Origin: UBA1447 sp964568955
GTDB taxonomy: Bacteria; Bacillota; Clostridia; Oscillospirales; Acutalibacteraceae
Length of the DNA: 20,002 nucleotides
Assembly (NCBI GenBank): GCA_964568955.1
Contig: CAZMSM010000042.1
Coordinates: 1 to 20,002 of the forward strand
Direction of reading: 5' to 3'
The notes under the pieces are model-generated. The model did not search any database. It was not told the DNA's origin and worked only from the letters and a program-made list of their open reading frames with translations. Below, one piece after another: positions 13,466 to 20,002 of this stretch. How positions within the stretch are numbered: the stretch's first letter is position 1; each line of letters opens with the position of its first letter. The position numbers were made by a program, and so were the translations under genes.

Positions 13466-14353
13466 ATGTCCCTATTTTCTACCATTGTTACTCAGCTTAT
13501 GAACGGTTTGCAAACCGGCTCCGTATATGCACTAGTGGCTTTGGGTTACAGCATGGTATACGGTATTATACTTTTATTAAACTTCGCACATGGTGATATT
13601 ATCATGGTGGGGGCCTATACGGCGTGGCTGTTTATGGTCAATTTTGGTCAGTCCCCCTTTATTGCCGTTATTGCCGCCGTCGTCGCGTGCACTGTACTGG
13701 GCGTGGTGATTGAAAAGGTCGCTTACACCCCTTTGCGAAAAGCGCCGCGGCTGTCTTTGTTGATAACCGCCATTGGTATTTCCTTTTTGCTGGAAAACTT
13801 GGCGCAGCTTATCTTTGGCGCGGGTGCAAGGCCCGTTCCTTCCATCATTGACGTTGCACCTGTAACGGTTGGTTCTGTCAGCATAAGCGGCACGGCGATT
13901 GTTACCATTATCGTATCCATCGTGTCGATGATTTTACTTAATCTGTTGATTAAAAAATCAAAAATGGGCAAAGCCATGCGTGCCGTATCGGAGGATACCG
14001 GAGCGGCGCAGTTAATGGGCATCAGTTTGAACAAAACGATAACCTTTACTTTTGCAGTAGGTTCCGCCCTGGCGGGTATAGGTTCCGTTCTATATTGCGC
14101 AGCTTATCCGCAAGCTTCGCCGACCATGGGCGCTATGCTCGGTCTTAAAGCGTTTGTCGCCGCGGTATTGGGTGGCATCGGTTCCATCCCCGGGGCTATG
14201 ATAGGCGGTTTCGCCATTGGCCTTGCGGAAGCGGGCGCGTCTGCCTTAGGGCTTTCCGTTTGGAAGGACGCGGTTGTGTTTGCCATACTTATCATTGTTC
14301 TTGTGGTGAAGCCCACCGGTATACTCGGGCGAAACCTTCAAGAAAAGGTTTAG
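13466..14353 (+). CDS. livH: Branched-chain amino acid ABC transporter permease LivH
   Basis: The 295-residue protein has about eight membrane helices and typical LivH segments. These are NGLQTGSVYALVALGYSMVYGIILLLNFAHGDIIMVGAY near the start, AVSEDTGAAQLMGISLNKTI as the cytoplasmic coupling helix, and AVLGGIGSIPGAMIGG near the end. It pairs with LivM to form the channel. Upstream in-frame starts exist (TTG 13430, ATG 13457). The ATG at 13466 is preferred because GAAAGG lies 9 bases before it, whereas the ATG at 13457 abuts that site. The length is close to known LivH proteins. It ends in TAG, 15 bases before livM. Confidence 0.93.
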   Translation: MSLFSTIVTQLMNGLQTGSVYALVALGYSMVYGIILLLNFAHGDIIMVGAYTAWLFMVNFGQSPFIAVIAAVVACTVLGVVIEKVAYTPLRKAPRLSLLITAIGISFLLENLAQLIFGAGARPVPSIIDVAPVTVGSVSISGTAIVTIIVSIVSMILLNLLIKKSKMGKAMRAVSEDTGAAQLMGISLNKTITFTFAVGSALAGIGSVLYCAAYPQASPTMGAMLGLKAFVAAVLGGIGSIPGAMIGGFAIGLAEAGASALGLSVWKDAVVFAILIIVLVVKPTGILGRNLQEKV

Positions 14354-14368
14354 GGGGGCAAATAGAAC

Positions 14369-15412
14369 ATGAAACAAAATGTAAACAGAATGCCCATGTG
14401 GCTGCGATACGTTATTAACTCGTCCGTCTTTGTTGTGCTTTTTTCGGCCAGCACGGGTTTGGTCAACTCCAGCGCGGTTTCAACATACTATACCAGAGTT
14501 ATTGTCTTGTGCGGCATCAATATGATTTTAGCCCTTTCGCTGAATATTGCGACGGGTTACCTTGGCCAACTGCCCTTGGGGCATGCAGGCTTTATGGCGC
14601 TTGGTGCATACGCATCAGCCATATTTATGCGCAGCGTCACGGTTTCCCCAAGCGCCATCTTCCCGGTGGGCATCTTAATTGGCGGTGTAACGGCAGCTTT
14701 TGTCGGTTTTATTATCGGGATACCGGCGCTACGCCTCAAGGGGGACTATTTGGCCATTATCACCCTGGGCTTTGGCGAAATTATTCGCGTTGTGTTGCTT
14801 AATATTGACAGTGTGCTGGGCTTTAAATTTACTTACGGCGCGGCCTCGCTCAAAAATATCCCGAAAACCACAAATTTTTTCAACACTTTTCTTTGTGTTG
14901 CCATAACCTGTTTCGTTATCCATACCCTGATGAAATCCCGGCACGGCAGAGCCACGCTCGCCATACGAGATAACGAAATTGCCGCAGAGGCTTGCGGCAT
15001 CAACACCACTTACTACAAAACGCTGGGCTTTACCCTGTCGGCATTTTTTGCAGGCGTCGCCGGTGCACTGTATGCCGGTTACCTTGGCGTACTGAGCCCC
15101 TCGGGTTTTGGATTTATGAAATCTATCGAAATCTTGGTCATGGTCGTACTCGGCGGCATGGGCTCCATGATAGGGTCCGTTATCTCCGCAACGGCACTGA
15201 CTGCCCTGCCCGAAATGTTACGGGCATTTTCGCAATACCGCATGATTGCCTACTCCCTGCTGCTGGTCATTGTGATGATATTCAAACCAACAGGCCTGAT
15301 GGGCAATTATGATTTTTCACTCAGCTCCCTGCTTGGCAAACTTGCCCGCAAACCAAAGCCAAAGGCAAAACCTAAGACCAAGCCTGAAAAGGATGGTGAG
15401 ACCCATGAGTAA
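14369..15412 (+). CDS. livM: Branched-chain amino acid ABC transporter permease LivM
   Basis: The 347-residue membrane protein has the LivM segments INMILALSLNIATGYLGQLPLGHAGFMALGAYASA, PALRLKGDYLAIITLGFGEIIRV, AIRDNEIAAEACGINTTYYK (coupling helix) and VLGGMGSMIGSVI. It forms the translocation channel with LivH. The ATG at 14369 has GGGGGG about 10 bases upstream. The C-terminus carries an unusual Lys/Pro-rich cytoplasmic tail of about 20 residues (KPKPKAKPKTKPEK), not needed for the fold. Its last 8 bases overlap the livG start (ATGAGTAA), indicating translational coupling. Confidence 0.93.
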   Translation: MKQNVNRMPMWLRYVINSSVFVVLFSASTGLVNSSAVSTYYTRVIVLCGINMILALSLNIATGYLGQLPLGHAGFMALGAYASAIFMRSVTVSPSAIFPVGILIGGVTAAFVGFIIGIPALRLKGDYLAIITLGFGEIIRVVLLNIDSVLGFKFTYGAASLKNIPKTTNFFNTFLCVAITCFVIHTLMKSRHGRATLAIRDNEIAAEACGINTTYYKTLGFTLSAFFAGVAGALYAGYLGVLSPSGFGFMKSIEILVMVVLGGMGSMIGSVISATALTALPEMLRAFSQYRMIAYSLLLVIVMIFKPTGLMGNYDFSLSSLLGKLARKPKPKAKPKTKPEKDGETHE

Positions 15413-16232
15413 GCTATTACCCGTACCCAGCAGAGGAATGATACCGGAAAGAGACATCGACAGTCCACCCGTGTTGGAAGCCATTCATTTGGGGGTGGAT
15501 TTTGGCGGGCTTGTGGCGGTTGACGACTTTAACTTGGTCATTGGCCGTACGGAAATATCCGGTCTGATCGGACCCAACGGCGCCGGAAAAACAACTGTTT
15601 TTAATCTATTAACAAAAGTCTACCAGCCTACCCGCGGCACCATACTGCTTGGGGACAAGGATACGGCAGGCTTGAACACCAGCCAAGTTTGTCGTGCAGG
15701 CATCGCGCGTACCTTCCAAAACATCAGGCTTTTTAAAGACATGACCGTAGCGGAAAACGTGATGGTCGGTCTCCACCAAGATATTAAATACCACATCCCG
15801 GGCGCCGTGTTGAGGGTGCCGGCCTATTGGCGGCAAGAGAAAGCGGCGCGCAAGAAGGCAGTTGATATGCTTTCTATTTTCAATATGCAGGATATGGGCG
15901 ACATCAAGGCGGGCGGCCTGCCCTACGGTGCACAGCGTCGGTTGGAAATTGTCCGTGCGCTCGCAACCAACCCAAGCATATTGCTCCTTGATGAGCCGGC
16001 TGCCGGTATGAACCCTTCGGAAACGGCCGAATTAATGGAAAACATCACAAAAATCCGCGACACCTATCAAATTGCTATCATGCTCATCGAGCACGACATG
16101 AAGCTTGTCATGGGCATATGCGAAGGTATTGCGGTGCTCAATTACGGCAAAATTATAGCCAAAGGCACACCGGATGAAATTATGACAAATCCGGTAGTTG
16201 TCGAGGCATATCTAGGGAAGAAGGAGGCGTAA
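15405..16232 (+). CDS. livG: Branched-chain amino acid ABC transporter ATP-binding protein LivG
   Basis: The 275-residue ATPase has Walker A GPNGAGKTT (56-64), the Q-loop in ARTFQNIRLF and the family-specific signature LPYGAQRRLEIVRAL. Walker B is ILLLDEPAAGMN and the H-loop lies in LIEHDM. It energises transport together with LivF. About 20 residues precede the usual domain start (VLEAIHLGVDFGG), a short N-terminal extension compared with typical LivG. The ATG at 15405 overlaps the end of livM and has GGTGAG 4 bases upstream. Longer in-frame starts inside livM are unlikely. It ends 4 bases before livF. Confidence 0.94.
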   Translation: MSKLLPVPSRGMIPERDIDSPPVLEAIHLGVDFGGLVAVDDFNLVIGRTEISGLIGPNGAGKTTVFNLLTKVYQPTRGTILLGDKDTAGLNTSQVCRAGIARTFQNIRLFKDMTVAENVMVGLHQDIKYHIPGAVLRVPAYWRQEKAARKKAVDMLSIFNMQDMGDIKAGGLPYGAQRRLEIVRALATNPSILLLDEPAAGMNPSETAELMENITKIRDTYQIAIMLIEHDMKLVMGICEGIAVLNYGKIIAKGTPDEIMTNPVVVEAYLGKKEA

Positions 16233-16236
16233 TGAC

Positions 16237-16938
16237 ATGCTCAACGTAAATAATATTAATGTGTATTACGGTCCTATTCATGCCATCAAGGACATATCTT
16301 TCAACGTGAACAAGGGCGAAATCGTCTCCCTCATCGGCGCAAACGGCGCGGGCAAATCGACAATACTCAAAACAATTTCGGGCTTGCTGCGCACCAAAAC
16401 CGGCGGTATCGATTTTATGGGGCAAAGCTTGAACACGGTCGTTCCCCATAAAATTGTTCATATGGGCATTGCACACATACCGGAAGGGCGACGGATTTTC
16501 CAACGCATGAGCGTGGAGGAAAACCTTGAAATGGGTGCCTTTACACAACCGTCTTCGTCCATCGCAAAATCCCTTGAGCATGTGTACGAACTGTTCCCCC
16601 GGCTCAAGGAACGCCGCGGGCAGATAGCGGGCACGCTCTCCGGCGGTGAACAACAGATGCTTGCCATGAGCCGCGGGCTGATGAGCACACCAAAGCTGAT
16701 GATGCTCGATGAGCCGTCCATGGGGCTGGCTCCCATCCTTGTGCAACAGGTTTTCAACATCATCAAAACACTGCACGATGCCGGCACAACCATTCTGCTC
16801 GTCGAACAAAACGCCCATATGGCGCTTTCCATTGCGGACAGAGCCTATGTGATGGAAACCGGGAAAATCATCTTGACCGGAACAGGTGAAGAGCTCGCAA
16901 ACAGCGATGATGTCAGAAAAGCTTACTTGGTCGGTTAA
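16237..16938 (+). CDS. livF: Branched-chain amino acid ABC transporter ATP-binding protein LivF
   Basis: The 233-residue ATPase has the normal LivF length. It has Walker A GANGAGKST (34-42), the LivF-type GIAHIPEGRRIFQRMSVEENLEMG region, signature LSGGEQQMLAMSRGL, Walker B LMMLDEPSMGLAP and H-loop region LLVEQNAHMAL. The usual H-loop His is replaced by Gln in VEQN, as is normal in LivF. It forms the ATPase pair with LivG. The ATG at 16237 has AAGGAGG about 9 bases upstream, lying within the last codons of livG. It is the last gene of the operon and is followed directly by an intrinsic terminator. Confidence 0.94.
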   Translation: MLNVNNINVYYGPIHAIKDISFNVNKGEIVSLIGANGAGKSTILKTISGLLRTKTGGIDFMGQSLNTVVPHKIVHMGIAHIPEGRRIFQRMSVEENLEMGAFTQPSSSIAKSLEHVYELFPRLKERRGQIAGTLSGGEQQMLAMSRGLMSTPKLMMLDEPSMGLAPILVQQVFNIIKTLHDAGTTILLVEQNAHMALSIADRAYVMETGKIILTGTGEELANSDDVRKAYLVG

Positions 16939-16956
16939 TAAATCCGCAAAAATGTA

Positions 16957-16990
16957 ACCGCCTTATCCGCAAGGATAGGGCGGTCTTTTT
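16957..16990 (+). terminator. Intrinsic terminator of the liv operon, probably bidirectional
   Basis: ACCGCCTTATCC (16957-16968) pairs with GGATAGGGCGGT (16973-16984), with one G-T wobble, around a GCAA tetraloop; CTTTTT follows. On the minus strand the same stem is followed by TACATTTTT, so it probably also ends the convergent transcript from 17001-17918. Confidence 0.92.
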
Positions 16991-17000
16991 ACCGATATTT

Positions 17001-17918
17001 TTAGTAGAGGGACTCGATGGCTTTGAGCTTTTCATACAGCATCTCATTGACAGGCGATTTTAATCCATATTTGTTAGACATCATCAAAACGGCGCCGGCG
17101 AGCATATCCACCTCACTGTACCTGCCCGCCTCAACATCCTGCCGCATGGAAGGCTTGCCTTGCGGATTGAGCGTGTCAATGAGTTTTAGCCAATACGGGA
17201 TGTCGCCCTGCGATATTCCGATATTCTCTTTTTCGGCAAGGGGAATCACTTCGCGCATGGCGGCAATCATCATATCCCTTGTCTGCCCGGGATTCTGCGC
17301 ATCCGAATAGTCCTGCCCAAAAACCGCGACAGCCTGATTGATACCGACATTGAGCATAAATTTGCCCCACATTCTCTTTTTTATATCCTCTTCCACACTG
17401 TAAGGCAAAGCCATTTTCTCAAAAAAATCTGCCACGGCCTGCACCTTTGGCGACAATTCGCCGGGCTGTGTGTCGCCGATAAAAACCACCCCTGCGTTCA
17501 TATAAGTAAGGCGGTTGCCCTCTTTTACCGCATCCATCCCCTGGGCAACGGCGTGCACCACATTTGCCGCCGGGTAAGTACGGGCAATCACCTCTTCGCT
17601 TGTTATACCGTTTAACAGCGACAAAAAGAGGGTGTTTGGCCCTACCTGGTTTTTAACCGCATCGATCGCTTCTTCCAACGCCCCATATTTAACGGCAAAA
17701 ATGACAAGGTCTGACGGCCCGGTTTCCTCTTGCGGTAAAACATAGTTAAAATCACAGCGTTCCCCACTGCAAAAAACGCCTTCCTCGCGGTATCTTTTTA
17801 TGCGCGCCTCGTCCGCGACAATCCGAAGGTCATCCTTGTCCATCTTTTTCGAAAAACGGTGGCCAACAAGTATACCCAAAGCACCAAGCCCAATTATCGT
17901 TACTTTTTTAATCTCCAT
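17001..17918 (-). CDS. Ketopantoate reductase (ApbA/PanE) family protein
   Basis: The 305-residue protein starts with a Rossmann dinucleotide-binding motif GLGALG (residues 10-15). It goes on with FAVKYGALEEAI (the K region that follows the first domain) and LNGITSEEVIA, then the helical C-terminal domain with KFMLNVGINQAVAVFG, whose Lys and Asn lie where the family's catalytic Lys and substrate-binding Asn are found. Ketopantoate reductases use NADPH to make pantoate for coenzyme A. Many relatives act on other 2-keto acids, and no pantothenate gene lies nearby, so the substrate is not assigned. The frame extends to a GTG at 17933. I use the ATG at 17918, which has GGAG 9 bases upstream. It starts 35 bases after the alanyl-tRNA editing gene and is probably co-transcribed with it. 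Confidence 0.88.
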   Translation of the reverse strand: MEIKKVTIIGLGALGILVGHRFSKKMDKDDLRIVADEARIKRYREEGVFCSGERCDFNYVLPQEETGPSDLVIFAVKYGALEEAIDAVKNQVGPNTLFLSLLNGITSEEVIARTYPAANVVHAVAQGMDAVKEGNRLTYMNAGVVFIGDTQPGELSPKVQAVADFFEKMALPYSVEEDIKKRMWGKFMLNVGINQAVAVFGQDYSDAQNPGQTRDMMIAAMREVIPLAEKENIGISQGDIPYWLKLIDTLNPQGKPSMRQDVEAGRYSEVDMLAGAVLMMSNKYGLKSPVNEMLYEKLKAIESLY

Positions 17919-17953
17919 CGCTATTGTCTCCACTTCTTTTAGTTCACTGTTTA

Positions 17954-19132
17954 TTAAAAATCTTTTAAATATGCCTCAATGGTCTTTCTATCGGCTGCGG
18001 CACTGCCTTGCAGCATGGATGATTTCCCACCGCCTCTGCCGTTTATGGCCGTGTTAATCGCCCGCGCGTGTTGACTCAAATCCACACTTTTACTGCCGAT
18101 AACATAGGTGTAGCCATCCTTGTCGCTACCGGCGAAAGCGGCAAAAACACCGTCACAAAGTTCCACACCGGCTGTAACCAAACGACGAAGGTCCGCCATA
18201 TCAAACACCTGTTCAAAAATACAGATGTTTTCTTCGCGATTGGTTAAAGTTTGACTCTTTAAAGCGTCCAGCACCATTTCAACCAGCCGCTGTTTTAACT
18301 CCACATGGCTGCGTTGTGATGCCGCAAGTTCCGCTTGGACTCTTTCCACTGCACCGGCAATCTCGTTTTGTTTGGAGGAAAGTAAAACAGATACGGCCGT
18401 GGTATTGCGGCATTTTTCATTGTAATCTGCCAGCGCATCAAAACCGCAAAGCATACTCATACGCACCCCGCCCTTGTAACGCATAACGTCCAGCAGTTTA
18501 ATCATGCCAATCTGCCCTGTTGACGAAACATGCGGGGCACAACAAGCACAGGTATCGCACCCTGCCACCGTAACAATACGAACACCTTGTGTCAAATTGA
18601 TTTTACTGCGGTATGGAAGGTCGGCTAAAATAGCCGGCGACGGGTATTCCACAGTGACTGCCCTATTTTTCACAACCACTTCGTTGGCCGCAAGCTCAAT
18701 TTTTGCCATGTCCTCTTTGGTAAGGAGCCCGTCAAAGTCCAAGGTTACCGCGTCACTCCCCATGTGGAAGCCGACATTATTAAAGCCATACATCTTATAA
18801 ACAATGCCCGACACAATATGCTCACCCGTGTGGTTTTGCATACGGCGAAAGCGTTTTTGCCAATCAATTTTCCCTTGCACTTTAACTCCTGTGGCCAGTT
18901 CCCCTGCCGTGTAGTGAACAAGTCCCTGCGGCGTTTCCTGCACATCCAAAACCACAACGCCGTTCAAGGTGCCGGTATCCGCCGGCTGCCCACCGCCTTC
19001 GGGGAAAAAAGCAGTTTGGTCCAACACAACATTGAACACCCCATCCCCGGGCTCGCAGGAAAGAACGGTTGCCTCAAAAGTTTTCACTTCGCCATTCAAA
19101 TCATAAAGTTTTTGCGTTATCATTTTTATCAT
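17954..19132 (-). CDS. AlaX-type alanyl-tRNA editing protein (with DHHA1 domain)
   Basis: The 392-residue protein matches the editing half of alanyl-tRNA synthetase. The N-terminal part has FFPEGGGQPADTG (residues 42-54). The zinc site is HTGEH (H101, H105) together with C197 and H201 in CDTCACCAPH. The C-terminal part ends with a glycine-rich RGGGKSSMLQGSA segment of the DHHA1 type. Such long AlaX proteins (AlaX-L type) remove serine or glycine wrongly attached to tRNA-Ala in the cytoplasm. No catalytic aminoacylation domain is present. The ATG at 19132 follows an A-rich AAAGGG region with loose spacing; a second ATG lies three codons in. A near-consensus promoter lies upstream, and the ketopantoate reductase gene follows. 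Confidence 0.92.
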   Translation of the reverse strand: MIKMITQKLYDLNGEVKTFEATVLSCEPGDGVFNVVLDQTAFFPEGGGQPADTGTLNGVVVLDVQETPQGLVHYTAGELATGVKVQGKIDWQKRFRRMQNHTGEHIVSGIVYKMYGFNNVGFHMGSDAVTLDFDGLLTKEDMAKIELAANEVVVKNRAVTVEYPSPAILADLPYRSKINLTQGVRIVTVAGCDTCACCAPHVSSTGQIGMIKLLDVMRYKGGVRMSMLCGFDALADYNEKCRNTTAVSVLLSSKQNEIAGAVERVQAELAASQRSHVELKQRLVEMVLDALKSQTLTNREENICIFEQVFDMADLRRLVTAGVELCDGVFAAFAGSDKDGYTYVIGSKSVDLSQHARAINTAINGRGGGKSSMLQGSAAADRKTIEAYLKDF

Positions 19133-19176
19133 TTTTATCTTTTTCCCTTTAGCTATTTTTGCTTTTCTCTTTTAAA

Positions 19177-19205
19177 AGTATATACATCTTCGCTTTGTCT
19201 GTCAA
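19177..19205 (-). promoter_or_regulatory. Sigma-A promoter of the AlaX-ketopantoate reductase pair
   Basis: On the minus strand a perfect TTGACA (19200-19205) is followed after 17 bases by TATACT (19177-19182, five of six). Transcription should start near 19170, about 38 bases before the ATG at 19132. Confidence 0.85.
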
Positions 19206-19230
19206 TCGCGTGGCGGGTCAGAATTTGCAG

Positions 19231-19270
19231 TTCCTGCTTTTTCCTGCTTTTTCCTGCTTTTTCCTACTTT
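19231..19270 (+). repeat. Four tandem copies of a 10-base unit
   Basis: TTCCTGCTTT occurs three times in a row and is followed by a fourth copy with one change (TTCCTACTTT). It lies between the divergent AlaX and osmC promoters. Just after it, AAATTGAGT and AAATTTGAGT (about 19282-19300) form another repeat of nearly the same period. Confidence 0.9.
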
Positions 19271-19339
19271 TACGCCGCAGTAAATTGAGTAAATTTGAGT
19301 AAATTTCCATCCCAACAGCAATAATTGGCTAATTTTCGG

Positions 19340-19368
19340 TTGACATTATGGGTATATCTGTGTATAAT
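19340..19368 (+). promoter_or_regulatory. Perfect-consensus sigma-A promoter of the osmC gene
   Basis: TTGACA (19340-19345) and TATAAT (19363-19368) are both perfect and are separated by 17 bases. Transcription should start near 19375, giving a leader of about 160 bases. Confidence 0.9.
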
Positions 19369-19431
19369 GTACATAGATGTAGAGAGTACTATAGTGTAAT
19401 AGTTGTACAGTGCTTTCGCATTAAAGTTTAG

Positions 19432-19494
19432 TGGGCTACAAATTTCGCCCAATGCCAAAAGTTGGTATGACTAACATTAAATATGTTTGTCATA
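19432..19494 (+). promoter_or_regulatory. Series of inverted repeats in the osmC leader
   Basis: Three stem-loops follow one another. TGGGC/GCCCA spans 19432-19451. ATGCCAA/TTGGTAT spans 19452-19468, with one G-T pair and a 3-base loop. The last is a long one at 19466-19494: TATGAC/GTCATA outside, a T-T mismatch, AACAT/ATGTT inside and a TAAAT loop. The last two overlap by 3 bases. They may form leader RNA structure, or the last dyad may be a DNA operator. No known motif class is recognised. Confidence 0.45.
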
Positions 19495-19534
19495 AATAAA
19501 TCAAATTCTTACTTAAATTAAAGGAGGAAATCTC

Positions 19535-19969
19535 ATGGCAAATTTAAAATTCAGTTCTCATGCAAAAAGCGAAAGCAGTACGAAAACCGTAATTGAAACC
19601 AGGGGTTTTAAAATAATAGTGGACGAACCCGAAAATTTGGGTGGTACCAATGGCGGTGCAAACCCCGTTGAGTATGTTTTGGCAGCTCTTTCCGGCTGTT
19701 TAAATGTAGTCGGTCATCTTATCGCAAAAGAAATGGGCTTTGAGCTGCGCGGTATGGAGATTGACATGGTTGGCGAACTGGACCCGGCTAAATTCATGGG
19801 GCAAAAAACCGACAAAAGAGCCGGCTATTCAACAATCAACGTAACCATTAAGCCGGACACCGATGCCGACCAAGAAGTTAAAAAACTATGGCTGAACAGG
19901 GTTGAAGAAAGATGCCCGGTCAGTGATAATCTTGTACACACCACCCCGGTAAGTATTACGCTTGGATAG
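19535..19969 (+). CDS. OsmC family peroxiredoxin-like protein
   Basis: The 144-residue length fits the OsmC/Ohr family. It has the two redox cysteines in their usual settings: C55 in LAALSGCLNVVGH at the start of the central helix, and C127 in EERCPVSDNL near the C-terminus. The N-terminal GGTNGGANPVEYVLAAL segment is also typical. Members reduce organic hydroperoxides using dithiol reductants. This sequence looks closer to general OsmC/YhfA-like proteins than to Ohr, so the substrate is uncertain. The ATG at 19535 has AAGGAGG 7 bases upstream. The gene has its own perfect-consensus promoter and a long structured leader, and ends in TAG; the 33 remaining bases hold nothing recognisable. Confidence 0.92.
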   Translation: MANLKFSSHAKSESSTKTVIETRGFKIIVDEPENLGGTNGGANPVEYVLAALSGCLNVVGHLIAKEMGFELRGMEIDMVGELDPAKFMGQKTDKRAGYSTINVTIKPDTDADQEVKKLWLNRVEERCPVSDNLVHTTPVSITLG

Positions 19970-20002
19970 CGTGAAAATTGTAAAACAGCCAAGGCACTCT
20001 AC

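Larger units (their letters stand above)
19133..19534. other. Intergenic region with divergent promoters and short repeats
   Basis: This 402-base stretch contains no credible gene. It holds the AlaX promoter (minus), a 10-base tandem repeat, a second short A/T-rich repeat, the osmC promoter (plus) and a long osmC leader with several inverted repeats, each annotated separately. Confidence 0.7.

Noticed and set aside
1..20002. CRISPR arrays, tRNA or rRNA genes, insertion sequences, phage or integrase genes
   Set aside because: Scanning by eye found no regularly spaced repeats, no cloverleaf-like sequence and no transposase, integrase or phage protein motifs.

Overview
The window looks like a piece of a draft or metagenome-assembled genome of a low-to-moderate G+C Gram-positive bacterium, most likely a Clostridia-type member of the Bacillota. 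The evidence is strong AGGAGG-type ribosome binding sites, frequent TTG and GTG starts, several near-consensus sigma-A promoters with 17-base spacers, a lipoprotein-type substrate-binding protein, and protein families typical of that group (Eis-like acetyltransferase, staphylococcal/Geobacillus-type lipase, DUF2179/DUF5698 protein, Cof-type HAD phosphatase). A block of exactly 100 N (10899-10998) is a scaffold gap, so the order across it rests on scaffolding only.

Left part (1-9779), all on the minus strand: a DUF362 protein cut by the window edge; a large protein of unknown function (850-3015) with its own promoter and a strong terminator; then a run of six close genes read from 8656 down to 3161. 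These encode a DUF2179/DUF5698 membrane protein, an AhpD-like carboxymuconolactone decarboxylase family protein, a membrane-anchored family I.5 lipase, an Eis-like acetyltransferase, a Cof-type HAD phosphatase and a PD-(D/E)XK-like protein. The run is preceded by a promoter and a short leader with two nested perfect inverted repeats. Upstream of it lies a flavin reductase family gene (8853-9779) split by one in-frame TAG.

Middle part: an EamA-type permease on the plus strand (10040-10897), the gap, and a ZIP metal transporter on the minus strand (11008-11796).

Right part: a complete branched-chain amino acid ABC transporter operon livK-livH-livM-livG-livF (12144-16938, plus strand). It has a consensus promoter, dyads in its leader, a 16-bp perfect hairpin between livK and livH, and an intrinsic terminator shared with a convergent minus-strand pair. 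That pair is an AlaX-type alanyl-tRNA editing protein and a ketopantoate reductase family protein. A 402-base intergenic region with divergent promoters and short tandem repeats then leads to an OsmC family gene (19535-19969) with a long structured leader.

Most of the window is ordinary metabolism and transport. I see no mobile element, CRISPR array, phage gene, rRNA or tRNA. The parts most worth a second look are the structured leader at 8667-8723, the in-frame TAG of the flavin reductase gene, the unknown 721-residue protein, the PD-(D/E)XK-like protein, the membrane-anchored lipase, and the dyad-rich osmC leader.
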